From JBDTNQ01 sp039933635 (lineage in GTDB: Bacteria > Acidobacteriota > Vicinamibacteria > Vicinamibacterales > SCN-69-37), in assembly GCA_039933635.1 (NCBI GenBank), contig JBDTNQ010000067.1, forward strand, positions 1 to 24,330: 24,330 nucleotides of DNA, given 5' to 3'. Below, in pieces: positions 16,218-23,291 of the stretch. The number at the start of each line of letters is the position of its first letter. The first letter of the stretch is position 1. The notes below the pieces were generated by a model, which was not told the DNA's origin, ran no database searches, and saw only the letters and a list, made by a program, of their open reading frames with translations. Position numbers and translations under genes: made by a program.

Positions 16218-18254
16218 CTACGGCTTGCCGCCACTGTCGAAGATCTGCTTCAACCGATCGGCATGCTCGTCGAGCCGGATGGCCGGCGCGAACGCCAGGA
16301 GCACGTTGCCGCTGTCACCGCCCTGGAATCCCGGATAGCCCGATCCCGCGAACACCATGCCGTTCGCGACGATCGGGCCGCCGGACGCCACCGATCCACC
16401 GCGGGCCGGCACGCCGTTGACCGTCGTGAATTCGCGCGCCGTGTCGAACTGCCACAACAGCTGACCGGTCTTTGAGGACGCCGCGCGAAGCATCCCGTCT
16501 CGCGCGCCGGACAGCAACACGCCGGGGATCAGCGACACGGCGCCGACGACGCCGCGGAGGTTCTCGCGGCCAGGCGGCGGAGCGAGCGGCGTATACCACT
16601 CCTCTTGGCCCGTCTTCAGGTCCAGCGCCAGGTGCCCGCTGCTGACGAGACCGAAGTACGCGCGCTCATGGTCGATGGCCCCGCCGAAGAGGGTCTCGCC
16701 GCGTCCGCCCGCAATCTCCCGCGCGACGTCCTGTTTCCAGATCACTGCGCCCGTGTCAGGGTTCAGCGCCCACACAAGACCCTGCTTCTGTGGCGCGATG
16801 AGGATGTCGCGGCCCTCCGTCGTGGTGGCAAGCGCCGACGATGCCGAGAAGTCCCAGTCGGGCCCGAGCGGATCCGGACAATTCTCCGGCGGATACGCCG
16901 GGCCTCCGCGCCGCGGCGCGCCGGCGGGCGGCGCACCTCGGCCGGCGCCAGCGGCTCGTCCACCTGCAGCGCCGGCACCTCCCCGGCCCGTCCCACTCGC
17001 CCTCCCCGGCACGTTTTGAACACACCCGTTGTGCCACGTGTCGAACGGCTGGGCCTGCATGGACCACAACACTTTTCCGTTGTCGATACTGACGGCCATC
17101 ACGGCGTTGGCCGTTCGCGGCAACCCCGCGAACGCATTGCCCGTGCCGAAGTAGAGTGCGCGGCGCTTCGTGTCGAGCACGGGCGTCACCCAGACGCCGG
17201 CACCAGCCGGCGCGAGCAGATCTTTGCCGAGTGAGTTCTTGCCGACCGGCTTGGGGACTTCGCCGATGGTGTACGTCTTCCAGATCTGGCGGCCCGTCCC
17301 CGCATCGAGAGCCACGATCACGCCTCGAAACGTGCAGCACTCGTAGTAGGCCTGACCTGACTCGGGCTCCTCGAGGGACGTCACGGGTACGTACAACCGG
17401 TTTTCGTAGAGGACCGGCGTGCCCGTGATGCGCGAGAGCGGATGGGCATCGGACTGCGCTTTCCAGATCAACGCGCCGGTGCTCGCATCCACGGCGTAGA
17501 CCGTGCCGTGGATGTCACCGAAATACGCCAGGAGTGGTCCCGTGGAAGCGCTCGGCCGTCCAATCACGAAGCTCGAGCGCACGCCGGCTTGCGCATGGAA
17601 CGCCCAATGCACGCAGCCGGTGTCCGCATCGAGTGAGTACACGTATCCGGCATTGGAACTGACGTAGACGCGTCCGGCGACGACCGCCTCACTGTAGAGC
17701 GCCGTGGCGCCGGGAAACCCGAATGCCCACTTCAGTTCCAGCCGCGACACCTGCCCCGGGGACAGGCCGGCGGATTTCGCGGATTGCGCGCGCGAATTCC
17801 GATAGTCGGCGCCCCAGCCGTTCCACGCCGGCGCGGTGAGCGCACGGACCGGTGGATGCGACGCGCACACATTGGGCATCCGTTCGGCGGCGCCGACGTG
17901 ATCCGTGTCGATCTTTCTCCCGGCCAACCACTCGGCGATGAGCCGCTTGTCGACATCGGAAAGATTCGCCGCGTTGGTCCGCATGGTGCCAGTGGTGAGC
18001 ACGTCATAAATGTGCTCGGGTGTCATCTGCTTGAGGACGGCCGTGCGCGGCGCCTGGTGCTCGGGGGTGGCACTCTCGTGACAGGAGGCGCAATTGCTGA
18101 AGTACTGCCCAACGCCCACGCTTTCCGACAGCCGGGGCCCGGCCTGAGCCGGTGGCGGAGTGACGGACGGCACGGGCGCCTGCGCCCGCACGATCGTGAC
18201 TCCGAGGACGAGCCCCGCGAGCGCCAGCACGGTGAGACGAGAGCGATCCGCCAT
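16218..18254 (-). CDS. Quinohaemoprotein alcohol dehydrogenase, polyvinyl-alcohol-dehydrogenase-like
   Basis: This 678-residue exported protein starts at ATG 18254, with GGAGG four bases upstream. The signal peptide covers about residues 1-25. A single-haem cytochrome c domain comes first (CASCH at 55-59, probable axial Met91 in TGTMRT), followed by a PQQ-type propeller. A vicinal cysteine pair (YECCTFRG, C306-C307) matches the disulfide ring seen next to PQQ in methanol and alcohol dehydrogenases. With PDWDFSASSAL at about 465-475, it recalls polyvinyl-alcohol dehydrogenase (cytochrome type). The other two PQQ genes here lack that pair. A Gly/Ala/Pro/Arg-rich insert occupies about 418-453. 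The likely reaction is oxidation of a secondary or polymeric alcohol with electrons passed to the N-terminal haem; the actual substrate is unknown. A TATCAT on the minus strand at 18286-18291 may be a promoter of its own. Confidence 0.87.
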   Translation of the reverse strand: MADRSRLTVLALAGLVLGVTIVRAQAPVPSVTPPPAQAGPRLSESVGVGQYFSNCASCHESATPEHQAPRTAVLKQMTPEHIYDVLTTGTMRTNAANLSDVDKRLIAEWLAGRKIDTDHVGAAERMPNVCASHPPVRALTAPAWNGWGADYRNSRAQSAKSAGLSPGQVSRLELKWAFGFPGATALYSEAVVAGRVYVSSNAGYVYSLDADTGCVHWAFHAQAGVRSSFVIGRPSASTGPLLAYFGDIHGTVYAVDASTGALIWKAQSDAHPLSRITGTPVLYENRLYVPVTSLEEPESGQAYYECCTFRGVIVALDAGTGRQIWKTYTIGEVPKPVGKNSLGKDLLAPAGAGVWVTPVLDTKRRALYFGTGNAFAGLPRTANAVMAVSIDNGKVLWSMQAQPFDTWHNGCVQNVPGRASGTGRGGAGAAGGRAAGAGRGAPPAGAPRRGGPAYPPENCPDPLGPDWDFSASSALATTTEGRDILIAPQKQGLVWALNPDTGAVIWKQDVAREIAGGRGETLFGGAIDHERAYFGLVSSGHLALDLKTGQEEWYTPLAPPPGRENLRGVVGAVSLIPGVLLSGARDGMLRAASSKTGQLLWQFDTAREFTTVNGVPARGGSVASGGPIVANGMVFAGSGYPGFQGGDSGNVLLAFAPAIRLDEHADRLKQIFDSGGKP

Positions 18255-18318
18255 TCAGCCTCCGAGCGATTATCGATTGAGGCACATGATACCGCCGGTT
18301 GGACGGATTGTTGCTCGT

Positions 18319-19176
18319 CTACGTGGTTGGGACCCGGGTGGGCGCCAGAATGCGCACGCCCGGCCGTGTCGTGGCGACCTCCAAGGCCCGGTCCGGCTGC
18401 ACGCCGTCTGGCAGAACGTAGGTCAACCGATACTGATTCGTCAGCATCTTACCGATCGCGGTCATCGCGTCGGCGAACGCTCGCGTGTTGTTCGCAATCG
18501 TCGATGACCCACCCGAGTGCGCCGGGCCCTCCATCAGGACCCGCCCCATCGGAACGCCACCGGTATAGGCGACATGGAGCGACGCCCCACTCGCGCGCAG
18601 ATCCTCGAGGATGGCATCGGCGATGTCCGTCTTACCGGGTTCGCCGCTCGTCACGAGCGCCACGATGACGGGTCTCGGGAGCTTGCGCTTGCGCAAGTCC
18701 CCCGCAGCCCACGACACGGCTTCGATCACCTGCAGACTATCGCCCTGGATGCGGCCCCTCTGCACGAGCTTGTCCACCGCCGGCCGCAGCACCTCGACGC
18801 GCGCGCTGAACTCGTTCAACCGGTACGGCTGTGGATTCAGCATGCTGATCGAGAACGCCGCCTGGCCGTAGAGCCCCCCCACGAGTTGCGCAACCGGCCC
18901 CTGGAACAATCCGCTCCCGCCATCGTCGACCAGCACGGCGACGTGGATCTGATCGGTCGAGCGGATGAGTTCCTTGACTTCACCCGCCCGCCGGTCCGCC
19001 TTGACCACGATTTCTGATGCGGCGAGGTCCGTCACGAAGGCGCCATCAGCGGTGGTGGCCGCCAGGTACAGGGTGCGAAGTGTCGCGGCTTCGGTTCGTG
19101 CGGCCGCGGTCTCCGACAGTCCGACCATCGAGACCGTCGCGCAGACGCCCACGCACACGGCAATCTTCGCTCTCAT
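18319..19176 (-). CDS. Secreted VWFA-type protein
   Basis: This 285-residue protein starts at ATG 19176, with GAGGAG seven bases upstream. A Sec signal covers about residues 1-26 (ending SETAAA). The rest has the look of the acidobacterial VWFA-related group: an N-terminal beta region (TDLAASEIVVKADRRAGEV) followed by a Rossmann-like domain (HVAVLVDDGGSG at 78-89, VIVALVTSGEPG, and a late YRLTYVLPDG strand). The metal-ion site normally reads DxSxS; here it is DDGGS, so the second ligand is probably weakened. The protein may bind surface or secreted partners without strong metal dependence. It lies 64 bp before the quinohaemoprotein gene on the same strand. Function is not established. Confidence 0.75.
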   Translation of the reverse strand: MRAKIAVCVGVCATVSMVGLSETAAARTEAATLRTLYLAATTADGAFVTDLAASEIVVKADRRAGEVKELIRSTDQIHVAVLVDDGGSGLFQGPVAQLVGGLYGQAAFSISMLNPQPYRLNEFSARVEVLRPAVDKLVQRGRIQGDSLQVIEAVSWAAGDLRKRKLPRPVIVALVTSGEPGKTDIADAILEDLRASGASLHVAYTGGVPMGRVLMEGPAHSGGSSTIANNTRAFADAMTAIGKMLTNQYRLTYVLPDGVQPDRALEVATTRPGVRILAPTRVPTT

Positions 19177-19251
19177 CTTCGTGCTCCTCGGCCGTTGCGG
19201 CTCACAGGGATGCGCCAGTGCGGCTCACGACGCGCCGACGACAGCCCGACG

Positions 19252-19286
19252 AGCGCCTCCAATCGGCAGGCCGCCGATCAGGCGCT
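19252..19286 (-). terminator. Two-part hairpin downstream of the small membrane protein gene
   Basis: AGCGCCT/AGGCGCT forms an outer stem and ATCGGC/GCCGAT an inner stem around the loop AGGCC, with a small asymmetric bulge between them. The structure begins about 22 bp past the stop codon of the small membrane protein gene. There is no T-run after it on the minus strand, so it may be an attenuator or an RNA-stabilising hairpin rather than a classical terminator. Confidence 0.45.
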
Positions 19287-19308
19287 TCAGTAAGGTAACG
19301 AGGAAGGT

Positions 19309-19572
19309 CTAGTGCCGTCCGAAGACTGTGAGCACGATCGCCACTGCGATCACTCCGCCCAGGATCAACAACAGGGAACGCGTTTCTGGTTTGCGCGCGG
19401 GCGCGGTCGCATCGGCTTTGTCGAGAGCGACGATGGCCAGCGTGGCAATGGGCCCCAGTACGAGCGACAGCAGGAACCAATTCGCTCCGCTGCGCCCTTT
19501 TCCCTGGGCGAGCCCGGCATTGATCAACGCCAACGTGCCCCACCCGACGACGTATTCTCTGCCGAATCCCAT
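19309..19572 (-). CDS. Small membrane protein, two hydrophobic segments
   Basis: This 87-residue protein starts at ATG 19572, with AGGAG six bases upstream. Two clear membrane segments lie at about 31-50 (ANWFLLSLVLGPIATLAIVAL) and 66-84 (SLLLILGGVIAVAIVLTVF). A shorter hydrophobic stretch lies near the N-terminus, and a polar linker separates the two segments. The GKGRSGANWFLLSLVLGP pattern recurs in small bacterial membrane proteins of unknown role. No enzyme motif is present. It is divergent from the esterase gene and followed by the hairpin at 19252-19286, so it is probably a single-gene unit. Confidence 0.75.
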   Translation of the reverse strand: MGFGREYVVGWGTLALINAGLAQGKGRSGANWFLLSLVLGPIATLAIVALDKADATAPARKPETRSLLLILGGVIAVAIVLTVFGRH

Positions 19573-19714
19573 TGGAGACTCCTGTGCCGAGTCGAGAACT
19601 GGCAGGCGATGGCATCGCCCAGGTTTGCGACATCATGGCACGAATGCATTCAACACAGAAAAGGGCCACTCAACAGCACCTTGCCGGTAAATAGCCCTGA
19701 GGTATCTTGAGAGC
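19573..19714. promoter_or_regulatory. Divergent region with a 15-bp palindrome
   Basis: GGCGATGgCATCGCC at 19605-19619 is a perfect 7-1-7 inverted repeat between the small membrane protein gene and the esterase gene. It is about 33 bp upstream of the minus-strand start and could be an operator. No convincing -10/-35 pair was found. Confidence 0.35.
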
Positions 19715-20383
19715 ATGGCCAGCGCGCAATCGATCGCCGTCAGCACCCACGGACGCTATCTTGTCGAGTCGCCGGCCGCGGGCCAGAGCCGTGGGTTGAT
19801 CGTGGGCTTTCACGGATACGCCGAATCCGCCGAGATCGCGTTCGAGCGCTTGCAGGCCATTCCGGGCGCCACTCAGTGGACCGTGGTGTCCATCCAGGGC
19901 CTTCACCGTTTCTATCGCGGCCGCAGTACCAATGTCGTGGCGAGCTGGATGACGCGACAGGACCGCGAGCTCGCCATTGATGACAATAACGCCTACGTTT
20001 CCGCCGTGGTCGCCGCGGTGGCGCGAGACTCGCACGCTGAAATGCCGCTGGTGTTCGCCGGGTTCTCACAAGGTGTGGCGATGGCATTCCGCGCGGCGTG
20101 CTCGTCGGCGACGCCCGTGTCTGGGGTTGTGGCAGTCGGCGGAGACGTGCCGCCTGAATTGTCCAACGAACAGATCGCGCGGCTCCCCTTCGTTCTGCTC
20201 GCGCGTGGAAACGCCGATGAGTATTACGCGCCCGCCCAATGGGAGGCCGACCAGGCGCGGCTGCGCGCCGCTCACGTTGACCTGGCGGCGCTTGGTTTCG
20301 AGGGCGGGCACGAATGGCACGCGGACGCGAGTCGCGCCGCGGCCTCGTTGCTCGAGCGCGTTGGGCGAGCACCAGGACGGTAA
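19715..20383 (+). CDS. Alpha/beta-hydrolase, phospholipase/carboxylesterase-like
   Basis: This 222-residue protein has no signal peptide, so it is one of the few cytoplasmic products in the window. The ATG at 19715 has only weak upstream purines (AGG about twelve bases away), so expression may be low or the start may be elsewhere; a stop codon at 19688 limits any longer form. The alpha/beta-hydrolase triad is readable: nucleophile Ser118 in GFSQG, Asp168 in RGNADEYY and His199 in GGHEWH. The oxyanion region is FHGYAES at 32-38. The size and motifs match the phospholipase/carboxylesterase (acyl-protein thioesterase-like) family. Substrate and role are not evident from context. Confidence 0.85.
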   Translation: MASAQSIAVSTHGRYLVESPAAGQSRGLIVGFHGYAESAEIAFERLQAIPGATQWTVVSIQGLHRFYRGRSTNVVASWMTRQDRELAIDDNNAYVSAVVAAVARDSHAEMPLVFAGFSQGVAMAFRAACSSATPVSGVVAVGGDVPPELSNEQIARLPFVLLARGNADEYYAPAQWEADQARLRAAHVDLAALGFEGGHEWHADASRAAASLLERVGRAPGR

Positions 20384-20396
20384 CGCAAGAATCCCC

Positions 20397-20438
20397 GCAC
20401 GCCAGGGCGCGGCCATCGTCTGCCGGCAGCCGGCGTGC
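20397..20438. terminator. Weak convergent hairpin
   Basis: GCACGCC and GGCGTGC can pair across an inner palindrome CTGCCGGCAG (20420-20429). This lies in the 60-bp gap between the convergent esterase and RraA-family genes. No T-run follows on either strand, so termination by this element is only a possibility. Confidence 0.3.
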
Positions 20439-20443
20439 GTGGC

Positions 20444-21199
20444 TCAGATCCGATTGAACTTCGCGATCGCCTGCGAGAGCGATTTGAATTGCCGGATGAA
20501 CGGGTACATCCCCCGTTCACTGTCGTCAATGGCCTGAGCCCGCTTGAGCACTTCTTCGGCGCGTTCCTGCGGCACGACGACCACGCCGTCCTCGTCGGCC
20601 ACGATGATGTCGCCCGGCCGCACGGTCACGCCGGCGCATTCGACCGGGACGTTCTTCGCCACGGTCGCGTAGTGACCGACCGTCGTGCGCGGCGACTTGG
20701 AGCGGGCGTACACCGTGAGCCCCATGCGGCGGATGTCCCACATGTCCCGGATCGCGCCGTCGAGCACCATGCCGGCCATCCCGCGCTCCAGCGCGGCGGT
20801 CGCCATGAGGTTTCCCATCGCGGCAAGGTCGAGCGTGCCCTCCATCACGATGACGCCCACGTCGCCAGGCTTGGCTTCGTCGATCATCTCGCCCGAATGT
20901 TTGGTTGCCAGCGTCGGCGTGGCCTGGTCGGCAGGCACGGCCCTGGCGAGCGAGGTCACGGCGCGCCCCACGAGATTGGTGCCCGCCATGAGCTTCATGT
21001 CGTAGCGCATCGTGCCGTTCTTACCGGTCACGAGCTCGACGGCGTCCGATACAGAAGCGGCATACGTGCTCTTGAACCCGGCGATCAGCGGGTCGCCTTG
21101 ATCGGCTGGTGCCTGCGTGGCACCGATCGCCACGAACGCGACGGCCGCGACAATGGTCAGTCCGAACACGACAGCGCGGGGCGAACGGCTGATAGGCAT
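20444..21199 (-). CDS. Exported RraA-family (HMG/oxaloacetate aldolase-like) protein
   Basis: This 251-residue protein starts at ATG 21199, with AGGAG eight bases upstream; a longer form from 21238 is less likely. Residues 8-28 form a Sec signal. The mature part is an RraA / HMG-CHA aldolase fold: PGDVGVIV, GMAGMVLDGAIRD with R151-D152 (the family's substrate/metal pair), and the late PGDIIVADEDGVVVVP motif. The usual GE before the ATAA helix is GN here. RraA relatives act as pyruvate aldolases or decarboxylases in the cytoplasm, or inhibit RNase E. An RNase E role is excluded if the protein is exported. Older annotation as a menaquinone methyltransferase is a known misnomer for this family. 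It is divergent from the cupin/enolase/esterase operon, so shared control through the palindrome between them is possible. Confidence 0.83.
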   Translation of the reverse strand: MPISRSPRAVVFGLTIVAAVAFVAIGATQAPADQGDPLIAGFKSTYAASVSDAVELVTGKNGTMRYDMKLMAGTNLVGRAVTSLARAVPADQATPTLATKHSGEMIDEAKPGDVGVIVMEGTLDLAAMGNLMATAALERGMAGMVLDGAIRDMWDIRRMGLTVYARSKSPRTTVGHYATVAKNVPVECAGVTVRPGDIIVADEDGVVVVPQERAEEVLKRAQAIDDSERGMYPFIRQFKSLSQAIAKFNRI

Positions 21200-21359
21200 G
21201 GGTAGGGCTCCTTGGACGTATAGTATCGAGACAAGCACGAATCGATGATCGATTTTACGTAATCAACGCGCCCGTTGTGAGCGCGACCATGCCCCGAGGC
21301 CGGCGCGGCACACCGCAGGCGGCGAAGCGCGACCGACACGGGATGGTTGGGAGGATCCG
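21200..21359. promoter_or_regulatory. Divergent control region with AT-rich palindromes
   Basis: AATCGATgATCGATT at 21240-21254 is a perfect 7-1-7 inverted repeat, followed by TTACGTAA at 21255-21262. Both are AT-rich islands in GC-rich DNA, 40-63 bp upstream of the RraA-family start. They are good operator or promoter candidates for both divergent transcripts. TAAAAT on the minus strand overlaps the second repeat and could be a -10 box. Confidence 0.45.
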
Positions 21360-21989
21360 ATGGTATTAACGGTTGTTCTCGCGTTGCTGGCCCTCGTCGC
21401 CGGGCAGGCTCCCACGCCACCGGACGCGCCGTTGGGTCCGCCATATCCGCGGCCGGGCACGACGCAGATCTTCGAGAACGATGCGGTCGCCGTCTGGAAC
21501 GTGTCGTGGCTGAAGCAGAAGTATCCGCTGCACACGCATCGGTACGACCTGATCGGCATCGCCTACGCCGAGGGCGATCGCATCATCACCCAGGGCGACG
21601 CTCCGGGGCGGCTCGTGAACACCAAGGCGTGGGTGTTCCAGACCAACCGCGCCAACGTGACGCACGTGGAAGAAGGGGCGAGTGATCCGCCGATGCGGGC
21701 CGTGCTCATCGAGGTCAAGCGCCCGGCGCCGGTGGGTCTGGTTGCCGGGGACGGTCCGCAGGGTCTGACGCAGGTCGTCGGCGCGCCCGCCTGGCAGAAC
21801 AATCGCGCCGCTGGATGGCTCCTGAACCCCGGCACCTCGGCCGCCACCCATCGTCACGTCGGTGATGCCGTCGAAGTCGTCTTCGAGGACGGCACCACCG
21901 CACCCAAAGCGACGTTCGTGCCGGCTGGCACCGTGCACGCCGGGCCCGCGGCCGGCAACGGCCACGCCGTCATCTTCGAGCTGAAGTAG
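21360..21989 (+). CDS. Secreted bicupin-like protein
   Basis: This 209-residue protein starts at ATG 21360, with GGAGG five bases upstream. A short Sec signal covers about residues 1-16. Two cupin-like halves follow. The first has HTH (H58, H60) and H102; the second has HRH (H164, H166) and H193 in GTVHAG, so both halves could bind a metal. No enzyme family can be named. It is the first gene of a three-gene plus-strand operon, 8 bp before the enolase-superfamily gene, and may bind or modify a sugar-acid intermediate. Confidence 0.8.
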   Translation: MVLTVVLALLALVAGQAPTPPDAPLGPPYPRPGTTQIFENDAVAVWNVSWLKQKYPLHTHRYDLIGIAYAEGDRIITQGDAPGRLVNTKAWVFQTNRANVTHVEEGASDPPMRAVLIEVKRPAPVGLVAGDGPQGLTQVVGAPAWQNNRAAGWLLNPGTSAATHRHVGDAVEVVFEDGTTAPKATFVPAGTVHAGPAAGNGHAVIFELK

Positions 21990-21997
21990 GAGGAGTC

Positions 21998-23269
21998 ATG
22001 ACGAAAACGTCAACTGGCCGCCGCGCGTTCCTGGCCGCCTGCGCGCTCACGACCGGCGCCACGGCCACGCGGCCGCTGGCGGCATTCGGACAGGCGGTGG
22101 ACAACGCCAACCAGGCATCGAGCCCATCGGCGCTTCGCATCACGGGCGTCAAGTGCGGTTACGTTGGCGGCAGCCTCTTCGTGAAGGTCCACACCAACCA
22201 GGGCATCTGGGGCTGTGGCGAGGCGGTCGACGCGATCGGCGGCACGTATCAGCTGGTCCAGACGATGGGCCGGCGTATCCAGAATCAAAGTCCGCTCAAC
22301 GTGCACCGGTTGTTCGACCAGGTGCGGAAGGGCAGCGTCTTCAGTGGCGCGCAGGCTGGGATGTTCGTCGCAGTGCTCACCGCCATCGAGACCGCGCTGT
22401 GGGACCTGGCCGGCAAGGCCCTGAACGTGCCGGTATATCAACTGCTCGGCGGGAAGTTCCGGGACAAGATCCGCGTCTACCTGGATACGGCGCTGTACCA
22501 GACGCGGCTGCCCCAACCCGAGCAGTTCGCGGCCGCGGCCTCGAAGGCGGTCAAGGACGGCTACACGGCGATCAAGTTCGACCTGGATCAGGCGACCGAC
22601 CCGAACAAGTACGACCAGTTCAACTGGACGGCGAGCCCGGCCGAAGTGCAGCGGATGTACGACCAGTTGGCTGCCGCGCGCCAGGCCGTCGGCCCGAACG
22701 TCGACATCTGCGCCGACATGCACGCGCGCTACGACTACCCTACCGCCCAGAAGGTGGCCAAGCGCCTCGAGCCGCTCAACTTGATGTGGCTCGAAGAACC
22801 GATCCCGGCCGAGAACGTGGACGCCTACAAGCTCCTGGCCGACGAAACCACGACGCCTATTTGCGCCGGCGAGAACATCTATCTCGCCTACGGCTTCAGA
22901 CCGCTGCTGGAGAAGGGCGCGCTGGACATCATCATGCCGGACCTGCAGAAAACGGGCGGTCTCGGCGAGGGGCAACGCATCGCCAACCTGGCGAATCTGT
23001 ACTACGTGCCCTTCGCGCCGCACATGGTCGCGTCGTTCCTGGGCGCGATGGCGTCGGCGCATGTGTGCGCGTCGGTGCCCAACTTCATGATCCTGGAGTG
23101 GCAGACGTACTTCGACACGGACGCGCGCTACAAGGAGATGATCACCTACGACGGACCGCAGGTCGAAAAGGGGTTCATCACGGTCTCGAACAAGCCCGGC
23201 ATCGGCGTTGAAATCAACGAAGAAGGCATGCGCCGCTACGCCACGCAGGGCGTGCCGTTCTTCGCGTAG
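21998..23269 (+). CDS. Tat-exported enolase-superfamily (galactonate-dehydratase-like) enzyme
   Basis: This 423-residue protein starts at ATG 21998, with GGAGGAG immediately upstream (3 bases). The N-terminus is Tat-like (GRRAFLAACALTTGA). It has the capping domain and barrel of the mandelate racemase group. The visible site is strong: K193 on strand 2 (AIKFD), D240-x-H242 (CADMHARYD), E266 (WLEEPI), E292 (CAGENIY), D315 (MPDLQKTGG) and H342 (APHMVAS). The DxH plus His-Asp dyad is the pattern of acid-sugar dehydratases such as D-galactonate dehydratase. Unlike the paralogue at 12208-13602 it keeps the dyad aspartate and has no Gly/Pro-rich insert. It is coupled to the bicupin gene (8 bp gap) and followed by the SASA esterase after 22 bp. 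Confidence 0.88.
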   Translation: MTKTSTGRRAFLAACALTTGATATRPLAAFGQAVDNANQASSPSALRITGVKCGYVGGSLFVKVHTNQGIWGCGEAVDAIGGTYQLVQTMGRRIQNQSPLNVHRLFDQVRKGSVFSGAQAGMFVAVLTAIETALWDLAGKALNVPVYQLLGGKFRDKIRVYLDTALYQTRLPQPEQFAAAASKAVKDGYTAIKFDLDQATDPNKYDQFNWTASPAEVQRMYDQLAAARQAVGPNVDICADMHARYDYPTAQKVAKRLEPLNLMWLEEPIPAENVDAYKLLADETTTPICAGENIYLAYGFRPLLEKGALDIIMPDLQKTGGLGEGQRIANLANLYYVPFAPHMVASFLGAMASAHVCASVPNFMILEWQTYFDTDARYKEMITYDGPQVEKGFITVSNKPGIGVEINEEGMRRYATQGVPFFA

Positions 23270-23291
23270 GACTCATCCGCCGGAGGCTCCG

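Noticed and set aside
14774..16234. A 486-codon minus-strand frame opposite the MBL gene
   Set aside because: It covers the divergent promoter and the whole plus-strand gene, is Arg-rich and has no recognisable domain.
20444..21199. Menaquinone methyltransferase function for the RraA-family gene
   Set aside because: The name is a historic misannotation of RraA-like proteins; no SAM-binding motif is present.
22010..23211. Long frames on both strands within the enolase-superfamily gene
   Set aside because: They are shadows of the gene in the chosen frame, which alone shows the full active site.
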